5,500 nt of DNA from Planctomycetota bacterium (GTDB lineage Bacteria; Planctomycetota; Phycisphaerae; WQYP01), in assembly GCA_021838985.1 (NCBI GenBank), contig JAKCCC010000169.1, forward strand, positions 1 through 5,500, given 5' to 3'. Of the stretch, positions 4,244 through 5,500 are shown piece after piece. Positions within the stretch are counted from its first letter, which is position 1; each line of letters begins with the position of its first letter. The notes beneath the pieces were generated by a model that ran no database searches, was not told where the DNA came from, and saw only the letters and a program-made list of their open reading frames with translations. A program made the position numbers and the translations under genes.

Positions 4244-5500
4244 GCTGCGAACTGACGGCGGCCGGCGGCGCTGATACGCCGGCGGCGCTGGGCCTGTATT
4301 TTTCCTGCGCCCAGCGCTGCTTCGCGGAGGGCCGCGTGGGGCTGGGTTTGCCTCTGCTGGACGCTTCAATCCAAACGCAGCGTGGATCCCTGCGGATTCG
4401 CCTGATCTTTGCCGATCGCCACCGGCCAGGGCGCCGGCTGGCCTGGGCTTTGCGGCTGCGTGCGCTGGCCGAACCGGGCGCCGGACTGCTGCAAATCACG
4501 GAGCTATGTTCCGCACCAGGGCAGGATTGGTTGCTCCGTTTTCCCGGCCAAACGATTCACACCCATCGGCAATTGGCGCTCGCCAGGGTCGCGCCGCCGG
4601 CGGTGCTGCGCCTGGGGGCGTTTACCCAGCATGGCCAGTTGTTCAACCTGAAGGACTGGTTTCTGGTGGAACAGGACGGCATGTGCAGTGGACTGTTAGC
4701 GCTGCACCCCGGCGCCTGGAGCCACCCGCGGCACAACGTGCTGCGCACGACGGGGGACGCGGCGGCACTAACAGTTTACCTGCCGCTGGCGTCCGATGCC
4801 GTTGACAGAATCATGATTCGCCGATCCTACCTGCTGGTCCACGTTTCCGCCGCGGAAGCCGTGGCGCCGAAAAGACTGGGCATCGAATATTTTGAGCCAC
4901 CAGCCGGTTACGCGGCCTGGCCGGCGCGGATGATCGCCCGCTACGGCTTCGCCCGGCCGGAGCGTCTGGTCGCCTATCGGCGGCAGGCGGAGCGGGGCCC
5001 GACGGGGCCACCGGAAAAATTCGCCTTGGGCGACGCCGCGGCGTTAGAGCACGCCTTCCAGCGCGTCGCCCTGCAGCCCGCTCTGGCCGGGGATAACCCT
5101 TTCTGGAAACGAGATTTTAGCGTCGCCCGCGACCAGAGCCTGGCGACCTTGGAAAGGGGCTTTTCCGCCCTGACCACCGGCGCCTATCTGCATCCGTTGG
5201 GTAATCCCGTGGCCCTGCGCGACCTAGCGCCGTCTGCGGCCACGTTGCATATGCTCGATTTTCTGGGGCAGCTTACCGACGGCCAGGATCGCCGGGCGAC
5301 CGATCTCATTGCGGTCCTGGCCGAGCTGTTATGGCGGCGCGATTTTTATCCCCACCACGTCGCCATGGTTCCGAAAGAAGCGCCCCACAGCGTGCAGAAT
5401 ATCTATCGCGGCATGCTCAATCAGAACTTCAACACCGACCGCTATGCGTTCGTCGGTTTAGCCGGGTGCCTGCTGCCGCGGCATCCACGCGCCGCGTTCT
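4165..5500 (+). CDS. Gene X: large unrecognised protein, 3' end outside window
   Basis: A frame without stops runs from ATG 4165 to the window end: at least 445 residues (MCGTVADRATTRQYSLPWGL...). I do not recognise the family. There is no signal peptide or membrane segment at the start, although the preceding partner gene has one. Residues about 30-230 look beta-rich with alternating hydrophobic stretches, for example SLRIRLIFADR and LTVYLPLASDAV. Residues about 290-445 look helical and include RRDFYPHHVAMVPKEAPHSV (H397-H398) and NQNFNTDRYAF (419 onward). A beta domain followed by a helical domain with His, Asn and Tyr clusters is reminiscent of heparinase/alginate-lyase-like toroid proteins, but this is only a weak guess. 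Before the hicAB insertion it would have started 20 bp after the hydrolase stop, suggesting a shared operon and a possible role in the same glycan pathway. Confidence 0.75.
   Translation, partial: MCGTVADRATTRQYSLPWGLPDPVRVRCELTAAGGADTPAALGLYFSCAQRCFAEGRVGLGLPLLDASIQTQRGSLRIRLIFADRHRPGRRLAWALRLRALAEPGAGLLQITELCSAPGQDWLLRFPGQTIHTHRQLALARVAPPAVLRLGAFTQHGQLFNLKDWFLVEQDGMCSGLLALHPGAWSHPRHNVLRTTGDAAALTVYLPLASDAVDRIMIRRSYLLVHVSAAEAVAPKRLGIEYFEPPAGYAAWPARMIARYGFARPERLVAYRRQAERGPTGPPEKFALGDAAALEHAFQRVALQPALAGDNPFWKRDFSVARDQSLATLERGFSALTTGAYLHPLGNPVALRDLAPSAATLHMLDFLGQLTDGQDRRATDLIAVLAELLWRRDFYPHHVAMVPKEAPHSVQNIYRGMLNQNFNTDRYAFVGLAGCLLPRHPRAAF
4261..4294 (+). repeat. 17-bp tandem near-repeat in the 5' region of gene X
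   Basis: The 13-mer GCCGGCGGCGCTG occurs at 4261-4273 and 4278-4290, giving two 17-bp units that differ only in their last four bases (ATAC, GGCC). Seventeen is not a multiple of three, so the two units are read in different frames (AAGGAD, then TPAALG). The left junction region has one unit only (3341). Confidence 0.6.

Noticed and set aside
3930..4499. Longer form of hicA starting far upstream on the minus strand
   Set aside because: The extension is antisense to the intact start of X and adds low-complexity sequence. HicA proteins are about 60 residues and the family N-terminus begins at ATG 4112.

Overview
The window looks like bacterial chromosomal DNA of high GC content (roughly 60%) with long genes. 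The combination of a secreted multi-domain glycoside-hydrolase-like protein carrying a CBM9-like C-terminus, large unrecognised companion proteins and a HicAB toxin-antitoxin pair would fit a planctomycete or verrucomicrobial (PVC-type) or similar polysaccharide-degrading bacterium. That placement is inference from style only; no marker gene is present.

Layout. Bases 1-185 hold the C-terminal end of a probable metallo-beta-lactamase-fold hydrolase (+). Its stop codon overlaps (ATGA) the start of a 1012-residue exported clan-A-type glycoside-hydrolase-like protein (182-3220, +). The third + strand gene, here called X (4165 to beyond the window end), encodes a large protein I do not recognise. 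Between the hydrolase and X, on the opposite strand, sits a compact hicA-hicB toxin-antitoxin operon (4112 down to 3441) whose promoter carries a palindrome overlapping a consensus -10 box.

The main discovery is the architecture of this junction. A 101-bp sequence is present twice, perfectly identical and in direct orientation (3219-3319 and 4143-4243), 924 bp apart and flanking hicAB. It is not an anonymous repeat. It contains the ribosome binding site, start codon and first 26 codons of gene X plus the last bases of the hydrolase gene. The left copy is an amputated X start fused to unrelated sequence; the right copy leads into the intact X frame. Deleting one 924-bp unit between the repeats would give a hydrolase stop, 20 bp, then the X start, i.e. 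a tight MBL - hydrolase - X operon. The simplest reading is that hicAB was inserted, together with a duplication of the junction, into a pre-existing operon in antisense orientation, leaving both neighbouring genes complete.

Functionally, the hydrolase is probably exported and acts on a glycan. X may have been its co-transcribed partner and now has to be expressed from readthrough or from a new promoter near the hicA start. HicA (mRNA interferase) and HicB (antitoxin with a ribbon-helix-helix DNA-binding domain) would form an autoregulated module that stabilises the locus.
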